NCBI RefSeq assembly: GCF_020882245.1
Contig: NC_083597.1
Coordinates: 6,048,581 to 6,112,580 of the forward strand
Source: Rhopalosiphum padi
Lineage: Eukaryota > Arthropoda > Insecta > Hemiptera > Aphididae
Reading direction: 5' to 3'
Length of the DNA: 64,000 nt
Positions 1-12,727 of this stretch are shown here, one piece after another; position 1 is the first letter of the stretch; each line of letters starts with the position of its first letter. Made by a program: the position numbers and the translations under genes. The notes beneath the pieces are model-generated. The model had not been told where the DNA came from. It did not search any database and saw only the letters and a program-made list of their open reading frames with translations.

Positions 1-779
1 GTATAAATATAAATTGTTCTCATTTATTATTTCTATCACATTTAGAATATGGAAAATATATTGATATCTACAAGTATAATACAATCTTCATAATTAATAC
101 AATTGTAAGAAAGTAGAGTAATGATGTAATGACAGATACAGAATAAATACTTATTAACAAATTAAAATAAGAATGTAATGTTTTCTATTTTTAATGTTGG
201 GTATAGTCTATAAGATTAGAAAATAACAGTATTAAATAATTTATGTGATTTAGATATTGGCAGAGTATAATAGTTTTTATTATTAACATTTAATATAAAT
301 ACATTATCATAATATAACATTTATGGACTATGGTTATAATTTATATGTTTTGATAAAGTTTTTTTCTTTGATTTTACTAAACAAATTAGTGAGTTACGTT
401 AAGTGACTTTTCAATACATATTCCTAATCCTTTATTAGGATCTTACGGATCTTAAATTCCATAAACATTCACAAAAATTTTAAATAGGTAGTACTATCTA
501 CCTTTAACTATTAAATATTTACTAACTTACATGTTTGATGGTATTCACAGTATAGGTCAGAAAGACTAAGTCATTTATGAGAGTTTAAGTAAGCTTATTG
601 GATGTTATTAAACTAAATAGGTAACCAAACAACTTGGGAATATTAAAATAGGTAGGTACTTACAATTTATATGTCAGAACTGTTTTTCTAATAGTATCAA
701 ATGACTTTGTCTTTCTGTCCCACTGATCTGATACTGTATTAAATTTTTATTTTCTGATTTTATCAGAGCATAATCATAC
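1..779 (-). other. intron of the WIP/verprolin-like gene (minus strand)
   Basis: This AT-rich stretch follows, on the minus strand, the splice donor at 779-778 of the second coding exon of the WIP-like gene. I see no further coding exon in it, so the rest of the gene should lie to the left of the window. No repeat with clear ends was found here. Confidence 0.6.
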
Positions 780-1403
780 CTGTTACAGCTAATCCAGTCG
801 GTTTAAGTTTAGGCATGCCTCCAGCAAACAACTCTGCTAAGCCATTAGGTGTTCGTGCAGCTATAGAACTCATTTCTCCGTTTTTTACAGTACCATTACA
901 TTTTACAGGTGTTTTTGGTGAATCTATATTATTAAAAATCAGACTTGAACGTTTCACATAAGCAACTAAATGAAATACTACAGGCATGATTTGTGTAATC
1001 GCGTCTTGTACAAAACACTGATCAATACGCTAACTATAACAGTTAGTTACATACGCCATGTCGGCAGACAATAATGCTATTGATCGCGGTCAAACAACAA
1101 TGCAACGACCCAGAGCAAACTGTAAAAGGGGACATACGACCGGGTCAGGTCACGTCACTGGGGTAAGTACTCACTGTTGATGAGCGGGCTGCTCTTGTCG
1201 TTGGTCACGGTCTTCTTCAGGGGCTTGCCGAGCCTGATGGACTGCAACAGCTGGTCCCTGGCCTGCAGCGGGTTGTTGCCGCCCTTCTTGCTCGCACCCG
1301 TACCGAACATTGGCGGCGGCCCGGACGGCGGCGGAGGCGGCGGTGGGCCCGACAGGGCTGTGGGGGCCGGCGGCGGCGGCGGCGGAGGAGGCGGGAACGG
1401 CAT
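780..1403 (-). CDS. WIP/verprolin-like actin regulator, first two coding exons (partial)
   Basis: The first two coding exons of a WASP-interacting protein (WIP/verprolin) family member are present; the family binds G-actin through an N-terminal WH2 motif and holds WASP at sites of actin assembly. Coding exon 1 is 1403-1175. It starts MPFPPPP, a start typical of the family, runs through two polyproline blocks, and ends with a WH2 motif containing LLQSIRLGKPLKKTVTNDKS (key residues LLxxI and LKKT). The donor is GTGAGT at 1174. Coding exon 2 is 923-780; its acceptor AG is at 925-924 and its phase matches exactly (1+2 bases). It carries GLAELFAGGMPKLKPTG, the second conserved actin-binding-type motif of the family, and ends at donor GTATGA. 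An in-frame ATG 14 codons upstream of MPFP lies before an acceptor-like CAG at 1411-1410, so I prefer 1403. The C-terminal WASP-binding part is off the window. The orthologue is probably Vrp1/WIPF. Confidence 0.85.
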
Positions 1404-1409
1404 AGCGGT

Positions 1410-2000
1410 CTGCGGCCGTGCCGGAAAAACAGACAAAAACAAGCAGTGTCAGGTCAGTCGTACGGGACACCACTACGACGGTCGGACCAACATTCGCCTT
1501 AAGGACCGGCGGAGCGAGGACGCGGTGTGTCGCGGTCGGACCGTGTGTGTAATGTGTGTTGGCGACACGGCGGGGCCCACCGTCAATGACGGAACGACGT
1601 GTGTGAGTCACGCGCGCGCGACATAGTGGAAGCGACGGCGGCGATGACGAAAGTACGCAATAAGAGGATTTGACCGAGAGCGGTTATCACTACTCCGGTC
1701 GAGCGCGTCGCGGCCACTTACCGCGAGATTGGTACGGACTCGGGACTACTGCTGCTGCTGCTGCTGCGGCTGCCTGTTAGCGTCGATCATCGACTGTTCT
1801 TTGCCGCCGTCGTCGTCGAGGTCGCGGACGATTTGTTGCCGTCGACGATCGCGAATTTCAAATCGACGGGCATCGCTGGACGATCAACCGGACGTGATAG
1901 TCAGCTGAGATTGTGTGTGTGTACGACGTGCATGTGTGTGTCGTACAACTGCCGTGTGTGCTGCTTATAATAATAATAATATTATTATTATGTGGCGCGT
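1410..2000 (-). promoter_or_regulatory. CpG-rich leader and promoter region of the WIP-like gene
   Basis: This GC- and CpG-rich island stands out in a very AT-rich window. On the minus strand a strong donor, GCG|GTAAGTGG, lies at 1721-1716, and an acceptor with a pyrimidine tract lies at 1411-1410. The simplest reading is a non-coding first exon ending at 1722, an intron 1721-1410, and then the exon holding the start codon. A CTG/CAG triplet run lies near 1749-1770, within the proposed leader. The transcription start is not determinable; a TAA/TTA repeat at about 1968-1991 marks the return to AT-rich DNA. The non-coding exon is an inference from splice consensus only. Confidence 0.5.
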
Positions 2001-4014
2001 CGATCATTCATTTCCATAACGAAATAATTAAATTCATTTCCAAGAGTAGATCATCACCAAACTAAAACAACAACCGTAACGCCGTTATCGCGTGCGATTA
2101 TTATTTTTATACTATATTATTAATAATTTTATTTCTTATTTTTTATCGATATTAAAATATATAGATACGTTCGATCTTCTGTGTTGACAGTTACTGATTA
2201 CTACTACATAACATTATGTCTATACAGTATTCAGTAGTGTTTATATATTATATTTACTACTAATAATAATAATAACTATATTTGTAAATAATAATAAAAA
2301 AAAAAAAAAAAATTACAAATTAATATTTATATTATCATGTAGGTGCGCTCGAGGTGACATGACGTATACACACAGTATATTGTTTGTGTAATGTGTAGTA
2401 CTGTAGTGTGTACTGTGAGACACGGGTGTGTACGTGCGTGTGAAAAACACATATGATAACATAAAAACACGCGCGTTCGAGCGGAGGGGCAACATGGCGG
2501 CGGCACAAGGCCGTCGTCGTCACCATCGTCATCGCCGACGGTGGACGATATCTCTACGTGTGGCCCGTGTGGGAAACACCACGCACAGCGCACTCCGTAT
2601 AATAATAATATAATAATATACTCATCGAGGACCAAGTCCCTGGGGTTCTTAGTGCTCACATAAGCTCACTGCTCACTGCTTCTGATTGCAGCATCATTAA
2701 ATAATTATACCAACAACCGCGTCCATGGTGATGACGACGAGGAGGGGGACAGCTTAGCAGACTCAATTGATACATTATGTTTTGCTATTCGCCAAGTGTG
2801 GACTCAAAATACCTATTAGAATATTTTTCTTCTGTACAGGGAGTCAGGGACTCGATTGGTGTACGAGAATTAATGTATTATAATATGCACCTGTGGTGTC
2901 GATCACTGCCTCCTAATATTTACCAAATAAATAAGGGGCCAAATCAACAATAGTTTATTTCCGTATTTGTTTACAAATATCGAAATCATAATATTTTGAT
3001 ACGAAATAATGTTTCACAAACTACGAACATACGGATACGGTCTAATACAGTAATACTTTAACAATAATAAAGTAAAATTATCGAGGGCACTATAATATTA
3101 TAATGTAGACAAAATGTAAAAATACAAATATTTAATCCTATAAATAGTGTACAGTCAGTATTGCTAAAATATGCATGGGTATCCAGTATAATTTCTTTAT
3201 TTACTTAATTATAGGGTTTTTTCATTGCCACCTACCTACCTACCTGCCTGCCTATATAACGCACGAGGAAAGCGTTGATAGTATATAATACATAAATGTG
3301 TGTGTGTTTTTAATATAAAACCTTACAATTAAGTAAATAAAAATTTTATCACTTCACTCGAAGTAATTATTTTTTCAAACACCTTTATTATGCAAATTAA
3401 GTACAAACATAATTTGTACTTTACGGTGGACGGTTTGAAGAATTCTAAAAATAATATAAAACGAAAGATAATTGTAGGTTTACGTTACACATAAATATAC
3501 TAAGCCAATCTAAATTTACTTTCAAATTTTCGTACCTTATATAGTTTGTAAAGTAATAATTATTAAAGTAATAAGCACATGTTTTATTTCATTTTTTTCA
3601 TATTATGATAGATATTTTTTTTAATGGGTACAAATTAAAAATTAGTAAGTAATAATATTATTGAGATTAAAGATTCTTAACTTTGATCATTGGTTCAAAT
3701 TTAAAAAGATAAAATATTTTTTATAATTTTTGGTGAGGTTCCTGGAACCTACGCGTTGCAGGTTAATTATACATTATGGTCCTACGTTAAGCATTTAACA
3801 CATTTCCTCTTTACGTATCTGATAAACGTATACAAATCAAAAAATCTTTAACAAAAACTATCTTTAAAATTGAATTATTCAAATCGAATTTTTGTCTAAA
3901 GTTATACTGCTGAGTAATTTCTTTTATCATATCATTCATATCAAATATTTGATGCATTGAATATTTGTATCGTAAGTATACATTTTTTAGATTGTACATT
4001 TTACATAAATAAGT
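2001..4014. other. intergenic; GC-richer patch at 2335-2640, otherwise nothing clear
   Basis: Mostly AT-rich DNA with simple repeats (ATA/TAT near 2259-2300, a poly-A run near 2297, ACCT/GCCT near 3232-3252, TG near 3298-3309). A GC-richer patch at about 2335-2640 includes a Kozak-like AACATGGCGGCG, but the open frames through it are short, low-complexity and on both strands. It could be a further promoter or leader of the WIP-like gene. No gene can be supported. Confidence 0.4.
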
Positions 4015-4015
4015 A

Positions 4016-4171
4016 AGGTGAACAAGTGGGTACAGCTCTGTTGTACTATACTACTGTAATGTCTATAGTTGTCGAGTGGATTATTGTAGTGGATGTGTTA
4101 AATTTAAATTCAATGATTTTGTATACAAAAAATGATTCTGAGCAGTGAGTGATGATATTTGTCAGCCTATA
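4016..4171 (+). repeat. dispersed repeat, short copy (GATTCTGA family)
   Basis: This block, running from a GTGAACAAGTGGG-like start to GATTCTGAGCAG and TTTGTCAGCCTA, resembles 54828-54985 (same strand) and the reverse complement of 22755-22910. Shared landmarks are the CTCTGctgtac-type start, GGATGTGTTAAATTT and TTTGTCAG. It is a 5' portion of the roughly 1-kb repeat described at 54828 and 21800. Confidence 0.7.
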
Positions 4172-5346
4172 TTCCGGATCTAGCATAAATTTTACCCGGG
4201 GCATGCTAAGTATAAAATTAGTGCCCTTTCATAATTCAGCCCCCTCTATTATGCCACTGTTATTTAGTAATTTGGCACTCCTAAGTGTCTAATCAAGACT
4301 TTCGGGGCAAGTGACCCAGTTTGCCGTCCCGTAGAAATCTACATATTTATATTTATATATATATATATGTGTGTGTGTATAGACATATATTTATAATAAT
4401 ATTTTCAAAATATTTCGACTGTTTTTGAGCTATATAAAGGCATAAGACATTTTCAATCTCTTATAAAAATCGATTAAAAATTATTTACTAGGTAAGAAAT
4501 GCTTTTAAAATGCAATATAAATCATATACTTTGACACTTTGTTAAGTTCTCAATTATAAAATATCGAAAATTTATAGTCACAATATTTTTTTATAAGTGT
4601 TAGATTTTTGAGAAAATGTCAAGTTTAAATGTTTACGGCATTCAATATAATTCACCCGTTGAATAATTAATTCTCCTCAAAAATGTTTTATATTTTATTG
4701 TATTTAAAAAAATAACAATAGATACTTGAAATGTTTACTAAAATAGTTGTATAATCATTATAATCAATTGCATTATACGTTATTTATCGATATAAGAAAT
4801 TTTCAATTTTTTTAGTTTTTTCCTAAAAATGTCAATAAAAAATTATAAGTTGGGTTAAAATTCTTAAAAATTTAATAAAAAATTTACAAAAGTTATTCTT
4901 AATACTTTATAACCTTTATAATAATACAAAAATATATAGGTAACATTTTTTTTTTATATGCAACATCTGAAATTAGAATTTTGCCGAAATTCGATAAAAT
5001 TGCAAAAATTACGATAATTATAATAAAAGTTATTTATTATAGTAAAATAATTCATAGACACTTTTTTTTATGAAAGCTTTAAATACAAAATTTCGCATAA
5101 GTAATTTATACTGAAACCATAAAATATAAAAAAAGTAAAATTTATAAAGAGTAAAGACAATTATTTTTATAGACATTTTAAATTACAATTTGGACAAAAT
5201 TACTTGTATTTAAACGATAAATAACAATACGTTAATTGTTAAGTATTTTGACGAGAGAGAGCAAACATTTTTAAAATATTTATAGGCAGTGTTGTAATTA
5301 CTAATTATAATTATAGATACTTTCAATTATAGTATCTAGATACAGA

Positions 5347-5877
5347 CATTGGCGCAACTAGGTCTAAAATATTAGGGGGGCTATAGCCTCACAAATAAAT
5401 ACCTAATATAATTTATTTACTTTCATGCTTTCCAAAAAACTAGGAAGATTGTCTGGGTTATTTTTATTTTTAATAGTAATAACTTTTCGAATACAACTGG
5501 ATACTTTTTTGGTAAATTAAAAATACTAAATAAGTTTTTTTTGCCCATTTTTAATCACCAAAATAAAATAAAAATATTGTATTATTGTGACCGCCGCAAT
5601 AACGCTGGTCCATGTTCCTTACCCGCATAATATTTATTACTTTATTAGATAAAAATGTTATTATTAAATTGCATATTGAAGAATAAACTTTAATATTGAA
5701 TATTTATACAATTTACTTTTTAATAATTCTGTTACAATAATTCGCTACGACATATTGTATAGGTCATAGGATGTATCTCACTATCTTATGTTAAAATTAT
5801 TATTAAATCTTAAATAATTAAACAAATTTGGCGGGGCTAAAATACATTTTGAGGCCCCCCCCCTAGTTGCGCCAATG
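5347..5877. mobile_element. non-autonomous DNA transposon (MITE), 531 bp, 8-bp TSD
   Basis: Terminal inverted repeats begin CATTGGCGCAACTAGG; the right end read in reverse gives the same 16 bases. The element is flanked on both sides by GATACAGA (5339-5346 and 5878-5885), a perfect 8-bp target-site duplication. No coding capacity was seen. The 8-bp duplication suggests hAT-like mobilisation. Elements at 39559 and 54425 have related ends. Confidence 0.88.
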
Positions 5878-5885
5878 GATACAGA

Positions 5886-7550
5886 TATAAGTGCCTATCT
5901 TAATAAGAGTGTCTTAAGGTAATTTAAAAACAAACCATTTTCTTTGTAAATATTTAATATAAAAATAAATAATACATAATTCAAAATCGTTGTAATCATT
6001 TTTATAGCAGATTTTGAATATAATTTTATGCAAATACAATAATAATAGTTATGTGCTTTATAATAAATCATAATTTAAGAAAATAAAATAAAAAAGTATT
6101 TTATTTAATAATATAAGTGATAGCCAATTGGTAATATTAATGTATTATCCACCAAAGACCTTAGGTTAGGTTAGGTTAACCTTAGATTTTAGTGTCCATT
6201 TTTAAATAAAGTATTAAGTATAAGACAAATACTCCAATACATTCGCCATAAGTAAATTTAGTTTTGGGGTTAATATATTTGTGTATCTACCAATAATAAA
6301 TAGTGACTCAACTGGAGCGCTATAGAAGGGTGAATCGAATTATATTCCACGAATACTTTATAAACATTACGTACTAAATACCTTAAGAAATTGTTATTGA
6401 ACTTTTTATTAAAAATATCTTGATAGTATATATATAACTTGAGTCATTATTCAACAGTATTGCCATCATTATTCTCTAAACTTCAATATTTCATCTTCAG
6501 AACTCAGAACTCTCTGATACAAGGTCTAATTCGGTTAAGTTTTCATTTAAACACTTTACATTTTGCAGCATAATAATAATTGTATCTTAAAAAGTATCTC
6601 AGATACTTCTATTAAGATGCCTATACAATATTTAGTATCTAAAATGTGACTTAAAATTTAAACCAAGCTCTATGCGTGAGGTGGTGCGTTTATTTATATA
6701 CATTATGTATTTATAATTAATATAATATAATCAACGAATAACAATACACAGATACGTAATACGACCGCCTTCGACGAACATTTATTTAAATACATGAGTT
6801 ATAAAATTAAACATGGTACCAATATAGTTACGTTTCGTTGAACTCTCACGTGTATTTTATTTTAGTCTACGAAAATCTCATCCTTGGCCGTCGCAATGCC
6901 CATCGCGGCATCGCACTGCGTGGGGGCCCGTGACGTAGTAAAAGCTCACGACACCAGCGATCACCAACATTGTTATTATTGTCACCGAATTTAAATAGTA
7001 AATATTCGTGTAGTCTGTGAAACAATTTGTATGATTATCAATTAGGTAATAATGTATTATCAAAAATACATGAAATTTGGTTTTGTTGTCAACAGGACAA
7101 CAGCTATATTTGAAATTAATAATTATAAATTATACATTTATACTTAAGAATTATGATGATGACCAGACACATACTTTTGTTCATAGGATAAGGACAGTAC
7201 TCTTTTATGATGCATTATCCTAATGTCCTTAACAATATAGTATTAAGTACATGAAATTGTACTCATATTTTGACAATATTAAGGGGTAATACATGATAAC
7301 ATTTTTTTTAAATTTGAATATTAATTTATATTTTATGGTTCAATCTATTAATGCAATATTAATAAAAAATAATAGGTATGTAATAAGGTTATTAAAGTTA
7401 AATGCGTAGGTAGGAAACATATTAACAAATATTTGTATTTAAAGTTTTATTTTTTAAATAATCATATATTAAAATATTTCTAATATTTCCAATGTATTAA
7501 GCTCCAAAATATTTCCATCATAAAGAAACACATTAAATAATAAGTTGACA
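5886..7550. other. intergenic, no gene seen
   Basis: AT-rich DNA without a credible open frame. Apart from the TTAGG run listed separately I see no bounded element; a slightly GC-richer patch at 6880-6960 has no supportable coding content. Confidence 0.5.
6160..6178 (+). repeat. short TTAGG run
   Basis: Three consecutive TTAGG units, the insect telomere motif, within otherwise ordinary AT-rich DNA. Too short to mean more than chance or a repaired break. Confidence 0.5.
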
Positions 7551-7575
7551 TTTTTTTTTTTTGCTTAGTATAGAC

Positions 7576-8238
7576 CAGGGGTGGCCAACATGACTATGTA
7601 CGCGAGCCACATGTATTAATAAAATTATATCAAGAGCTAAATTATCATCACAAATAAAGCGGATCTCGAAATAGAACTCTTGGAGTTATTAGAAGATGAA
7701 GGTCTTAAGCAGTTTATAAACAATTGTCCCTCTATATTGGAATTTTGGAAGCATATTTCTATATTAAAATATCCAAATATTAAAAACTGCGCGGTAAAAT
7801 TGATATCAATTTTTGGAACGACGTATTCATGTGAATCACTTTATTCAACAATGAAAATAATTAAGTCAAAATATCGTTCAAATTTGACTGATGATCATCT
7901 TATAGAATTACTAAGAACTGCTTTTACATCAATTCAACCAGATCTTAAGAATCTTACTAAAAAAGTAGACACGAAAAAAATACCACGCAAACAAAATTAG
8001 CTTTATGTTTAATTTTTTAATTTATTATTCATATTAATTAATTTTTTTTTTGTTTGATTTAATCTATATTCTATCCACTATAATACTAAAGCCTTAAATA
8101 AATACAATAAAAACATTTTTTTATAAATGTATACAAAAAAAATTAAAATATTTTGGTTTTTGTAAATAAGACCGCGAGCCGCATACGACTGTGACGAGAG
8201 CCGCATGCGGCTCGCGAGCCGTGATTTGGCCACCCCTG
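7576..8238 (+). mobile_element. hAT transposon, internally deleted, 663 bp
   Basis: Both ends carry the hAT-type inverted repeat CAGGGGTGGCCAA. A perfect 8-bp target-site duplication GTATAGAC flanks it (7568-7575 and 8239-8246). The GC-rich subterminal part of the right end, with repeated CGAGCCGCATGCGGCTC-like sequence, is typical of hAT elements. It retains only the C-terminal part of a transposase (7650-8000). Confidence 0.93.
7650..8000 (+). pseudogene. hAT transposase C-terminal fragment
   Basis: An open frame of about 115 codons ends at the stop codon 7998-8000 and has no ATG at its start. It contains FGTTYSCESLYSTMKIIKSK followed by YRSNLTDDHLIELLRTA, the hAT dimerisation (hATC) region. 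The pattern S/TYxCESLxSxMKxIKSKYRSxLTDxHL resembles the GTF2IRD2/SCAND3-like branch of hAT proteins. The N-terminal zinc finger and most of the catalytic domain are absent, so it cannot be an active transposase. The frame itself has no stop, suggesting that the internal deletion is not ancient or that the element spreads using an enzyme supplied in trans. Confidence 0.85.
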
Positions 8239-8499
8239 GTATAGACCATTTAGGTCCTTCGCCGTAACCACCACTTCTCTCCATCTATCTCTGACTATGA
8301 CTAACGCTTCACCGTTCAAAATCCCAGCATATCCAGATCTTTATGGACCCTATCTATCCATCTTTTTCTTAGACTGCTGAGCAGTCTTTTCCTCTTTAGC
8401 TTCCAGCTGGTTACTTGACCGATAGTCTGTTCTCGACCTCACTATACATGCCCTGCCCAACTTATCCTTTTACTTTCCATTGTAACATTTGTAACTATT

Positions 8500-11400
8500 A
8501 TATCTGAAGAAATTGAAATAAAAACGAAATTATAATTTAAAATAATTAGTTTTTATAGTTGATACTTGATAGATAATATAGCCAATATAGGTAATAATTG
8601 AAATAATAAAGTATTAAGTAATCAGATAAAACAATTGATACACATATTATGAAGATAATCTAAGGGCAAAATAGAATAGGTAAAAACTGCATCATAGTTA
8701 CTAATAATCATAATTCATAACATATAGTACTAGAGTACTTACCTATTACACATTTATTTCTAGCGATCATTTGTAAATTATATGAATTTTTAATTAAAAA
8801 ATAATCTATACTTTTTGTGGATTTAATGAATTTGTCAACATCTTAACTTCATAATTATAAAAAATTATTATTAAAAATAAATAATTTTTTTCTATACTAA
8901 AATTCAAGCTTCAAAAAAAAAAAAAAAAAGAGGGAATAGTAAATATATCTGATATAATAACCCATTCTTCTTAATAGTACATAATGTCAAATTTCTTCGT
9001 CATAAATGATAAATAAAGATGTTAATTATTTGGTAATAATTCAAAAAATTATTTCTATAGAGCCTTATTATAACTTATATACGTATATGTATTTTCAAAA
9101 TGTGTACTTATAAACAACTGTTTTACAATGCGGTGCCGTTATTCATTCAAAAGTTAACAATAATATAATTTGGTAAAAATATATATTTTTATAATAATTA
9201 AATAATATAAATATTTATAAGCACAATAATATAATAATTCTACCATAATAATCGAAATAATAATAGATTAATTAATTAATTTATAAGAAATATGAAAAAT
9301 ATATCATGACTTACTTATAGTTTTACACATACAATGATATATCATTAAATTCAAACTACTCGTATTAACACATCCATTTACATGATCCTCACACTTGAGA
9401 TGATGCTCGACACTTATTTTTCACCAGTTATTAAAAAAATTACTGAAATTTTACTTTTTACCCTGCAAAGTACTAACTAACTTTTCTTTTCAGAAAATAT
9501 ATTTAAGTTTAAATATAATCATTTTTCTACAGCAACAAAAAAAAACATGATTTTAAAGTCAAAACAATAATAGCTTCACTCAGAATTTAAAATTTTTGAA
9601 AAGCGTGCATTTTTACGTAACACCAGTTTTCCGCAAAATTAATTTTACTTTTTGTTTTTGTTATTTTGTTATTATTCGAAAAATACTAATCACTGAACTT
9701 AAAACTTTCTAATATTAATGAAATAATACATAATGCAATTATAAAAAAAATGATGACTAATTTTAAACTATTTTATAGACATGGATTTTTCTAAGTTTTT
9801 TAGTTTTTTTTCTTTAAATGTTGATAAATATTTCTATATACTTTTTTTCAAAAAGCTTAACAATTTAAAACATAATATATTATGAATTTATTATTTGTTT
9901 TACGAAGTGTCCACCATGATTTTTTCTATAATTTATAAATATATATTTTTTATTACTGCATTTGTTATAACTAAACTAAAATTGTAATAGCCGACTATAA
10001 AGAATTCGGTGGTTTTTAACTACGATGCTCAGCGGTTGGTGTATCACGAGTGTCCTTGAAGAGTGCCGCATTTTTAATATTTTAACATAGCCATCAATGT
10101 TTAGGGAATGCAAATATTTTTGAAAATGTTTACCCCCCCACTATTAAATATATTATTATAACATACTGTTCAATACTAGGTATTGCATTTAGTAACAAAA
10201 ATCTAAATGCCTAATATTATAAATTATCAAGTTTCTGTATCATACATATTATATATTCATAAATATGACTCACTTCGTTCTGAATCTAAAAGCATCATCA
10301 TTTATTAAGAATTGTAATTTGCTTAAGGCATAGTTTGAGGAAACTTGGAACGTTAAGCTTCTCCAATATTAAAATTAGATCATCCAAAAATTTGTATTTT
10401 TTTGAAGTATTAAATTCTTAAAATTCTTCATTAATTATCTAATCTACACGATAATGGTTAACGTTGTTTGAAAAAATAATTTTTTAAAGTTTTAACAATT
10501 CATTACCTATTCGTGCATTTTCGGTAGTATATACATTTGGCCGTGGATTTAATAATACTATAATTGTATTACGAATTACAATATATTACTGATAAGTGAT
10601 ATTCATTTCAATTTATTTAGAATAAAGTTGGCAATAACGTATCTTTAGTACTGGTATTGGTCTTTACCATAATATCCATAACATTACTCATTATATACTT
10701 AAATTTTGAATTTAAATTCTCCATTTTGTTGCTCATAACTCATAATGCATAAGTCATAGCACTACTCCGCTTATTACTTATTAGTTTATGAATTTAATTA
10801 TTAAAATATTTTTATTAAAAAAATAAATAAATATAGTTTTATCAAAATATTTTTCATTTTAATAATAGATATACTATAATATATTAATCCATTAATTGTA
10901 TTAAATGTAGGAAAGTGGGTGAGAAAAAAAATCTTATGTTAGGTAAATAATATTATCTATTTACCTACACAAATTAATAGGTTTAGGTATATACCATATA
11001 CCTATAGGAATGGGGGACAGACTAGGCAGAGCCCCACAGGTCTAAAACTGAAATTGTGCCTATGAGTTATTGTATAATATTTATGTTTCATGTATCATAA
11101 GGATTAATGTGCCGCAAAATCTTTGTAAGAGTTGAATTAGGTATGCAGCATTTTTAAAAATTTTGTGAACCAATGATGTAGATAATCATTTAATCTAACT
11201 TCCGTACGATAAATTGTTTTAAGAAAATTATTATAAAAAAGATATTGGTATAGTATTCATATAATCATATAGATATTATAAATTATAATTAACTATATCA
11301 ATATAAACTATATAATAAAACCTGATAAAAACTTATATGTACATTTATTGTCGTTTTTTATAACATTGCAGACAGGTTATGTACCTACCTAAACTTCCTA

Positions 11401-11789
11401 AATAAGACGTGCAAAGCTCAAGAGCACAGATTAAACCTAAAATATTATTTATGATAAGCATGTCGATGTCATATATATAGTTATAATTTAATGTTTTAAT
11501 TGAAATTATGAATTCATAGATAAATTCCTATTATTAGTTCCTTATTAGTTATTATATATGTATACTATATTTATCTATTTAATTTTTTTCTTTTTTCTTA
11601 CTTGAATGAGTTGAATGCAATAATTGCAATATATTAAATGAAGTGATGGTTAATTATAATATAATCATACATATTATAGGTACTTATTTATATATATTAG
11701 GTAAAAATAAACGTTATGAAAAAAAGTCAAGTCAAGTTAAGTAGGTACTTAAGTTAAACTATATATAAATATTTAGATAAATAGGCATA
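8500..11789. other. intergenic, no gene seen
   Basis: Very AT-rich DNA without a credible open frame. A short TCACTTCGTTCTGAATCT match near 10270-10291 is an end fragment of the roughly 1-kb dispersed repeat family. Confidence 0.5.
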
Positions 11790-11968
11790 CCCAAGGCCGT
11801 AACTGAAAAATAATTTCGTGTGTGTGTGTGTGGGGGGGGGGGTTAAGCTAAAAAAATTGTGTTTTAATTAAAACAGAGATTGAAATAGTTATTTTACCAC
11901 ATAATATAACAAGAAAAAATTTCGGGGGGTTTGAACCCCCAAAACCCTCCCCCAGATACGGCCTTGGG
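11790..11968. mobile_element. MITE, 179 bp, TA-flanked
   Basis: Inverted ends CCCAAGGCCGTAACTG and, read in reverse from the right, CCCAAGGCCGTATCTG. TA lies immediately outside both ends, so a TA target duplication is possible. The interior has a TG microsatellite and a G-run. No coding capacity. Confidence 0.75.
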
Positions 11969-12081
11969 TATACCTACTATAAGTAGGTACTTACTTGTTT
12001 ACCTATATTGCTTACACTATTTTAGTGACCAATACGTATTAAAATGTTTAATTATCCTGTCTAGTACCTATAGGTTTAACT

Positions 12082-12290
12082 CAGTGGAGTAACACGAAAC
12101 TTAGTGCCCTAGGATCAGGAGGTGAAGAGCTTAAACTCAAAAATTAAATTATTAAATAGTGATGCTAGAAACAGTCTGATACTATAGAATATTTTTCGTA
12201 TTTTAATTTTGACTATTTTTATTATAAATACAATTTATTGACCTGGACATATCTTGGGGCTCTGATGGCCCCGGCTTAAATGCGTCACTG
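12082..12290. mobile_element. MITE, 209 bp, 8-bp TSD
   Basis: Flanked by GTTTAACT on both sides (12074-12081 and 12291-12298), a perfect 8-bp duplication. The ends are CAGTGGAGTAACACG at left and, read in reverse, CAGTGACGCATTTAAG at right, an imperfect inverted repeat. No open frame; probably hAT-mobilised. Confidence 0.85.
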
Positions 12291-12727
12291 GTTTAACTAC
12301 TTGTTGTTATTATTTGTCCTATAGTTTTACGTTTTATTCTTAAGTTATTACTCATTAGTCATTACCTATCAGCTATCAACGAGACAATGAATAAGACTTC
12401 AAAATTATTTTTTTAATTAGTTACAGAAAAATTCAATTATTATTATAGAATTATCGAACTATCATTATATTCTATTATGATATAACTATACCATACAAAT
12501 ATACAATAATGTGATTGTTCAAATGAAATAATGTGAACTAGCTACGTCAATATATCAGTAGCTATTTAGTTATTATGTAGAGTTGTATACTTGTATTATC
12601 TGACCTTTAAACCTTTTTTATGGCGACTGGTGGGCATTGGATTTAAATCTATAGATATTTTATATAATATTCAATAAGATCCCCACTGTATTACATAATA
12701 TTGATCCTAATTTCTAATAGTTATTAT

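Larger units (their letters stand above)
7551..8495 (-). pseudogene. 3' end of a non-LTR retrotransposon, interrupted by a hAT element
   Basis: On the minus strand, 8495-8247 reads as the C-terminal tail of a LINE reverse-transcriptase polyprotein. One frame has RKRWIDRVHKDLDMLGF; after a one-base shift the reading continues with RDRWREVVVTAKDLNGLY. These match the usual 'R-W-D-V-DL..LG' and 'DR.RWR..V..AK.L' tail of such ORFs. The sequence then breaks at the hAT element (7576-8238) and resumes at 7575-7551 with the stop codon TAA and a 12-base poly(A) (poly-T at 7551-7562). With the hAT element and one duplication copy removed, stop codon and tail are contiguous. This is a 5'-truncated, frameshifted, dead copy. 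Confidence 0.75.

Noticed and set aside
1171..1626. Open frames of about 146-149 codons on both strands over the CpG-rich region
   Set aside because: They are antisense or out-of-frame readings of the WIP-like exon and its leader; glycine, arginine and alanine runs simply reflect GC-rich repeats.
2327..2659. Overlapping 60-110-codon frames on both strands
   Set aside because: Low complexity, mutually overlapping and without motifs; treated as a GC-richer non-coding patch.
6161..6177. TTAGG repeats as a telomere or interstitial telomeric site
   Set aside because: Only three units; expected occasionally by chance in AT-rich insect DNA.
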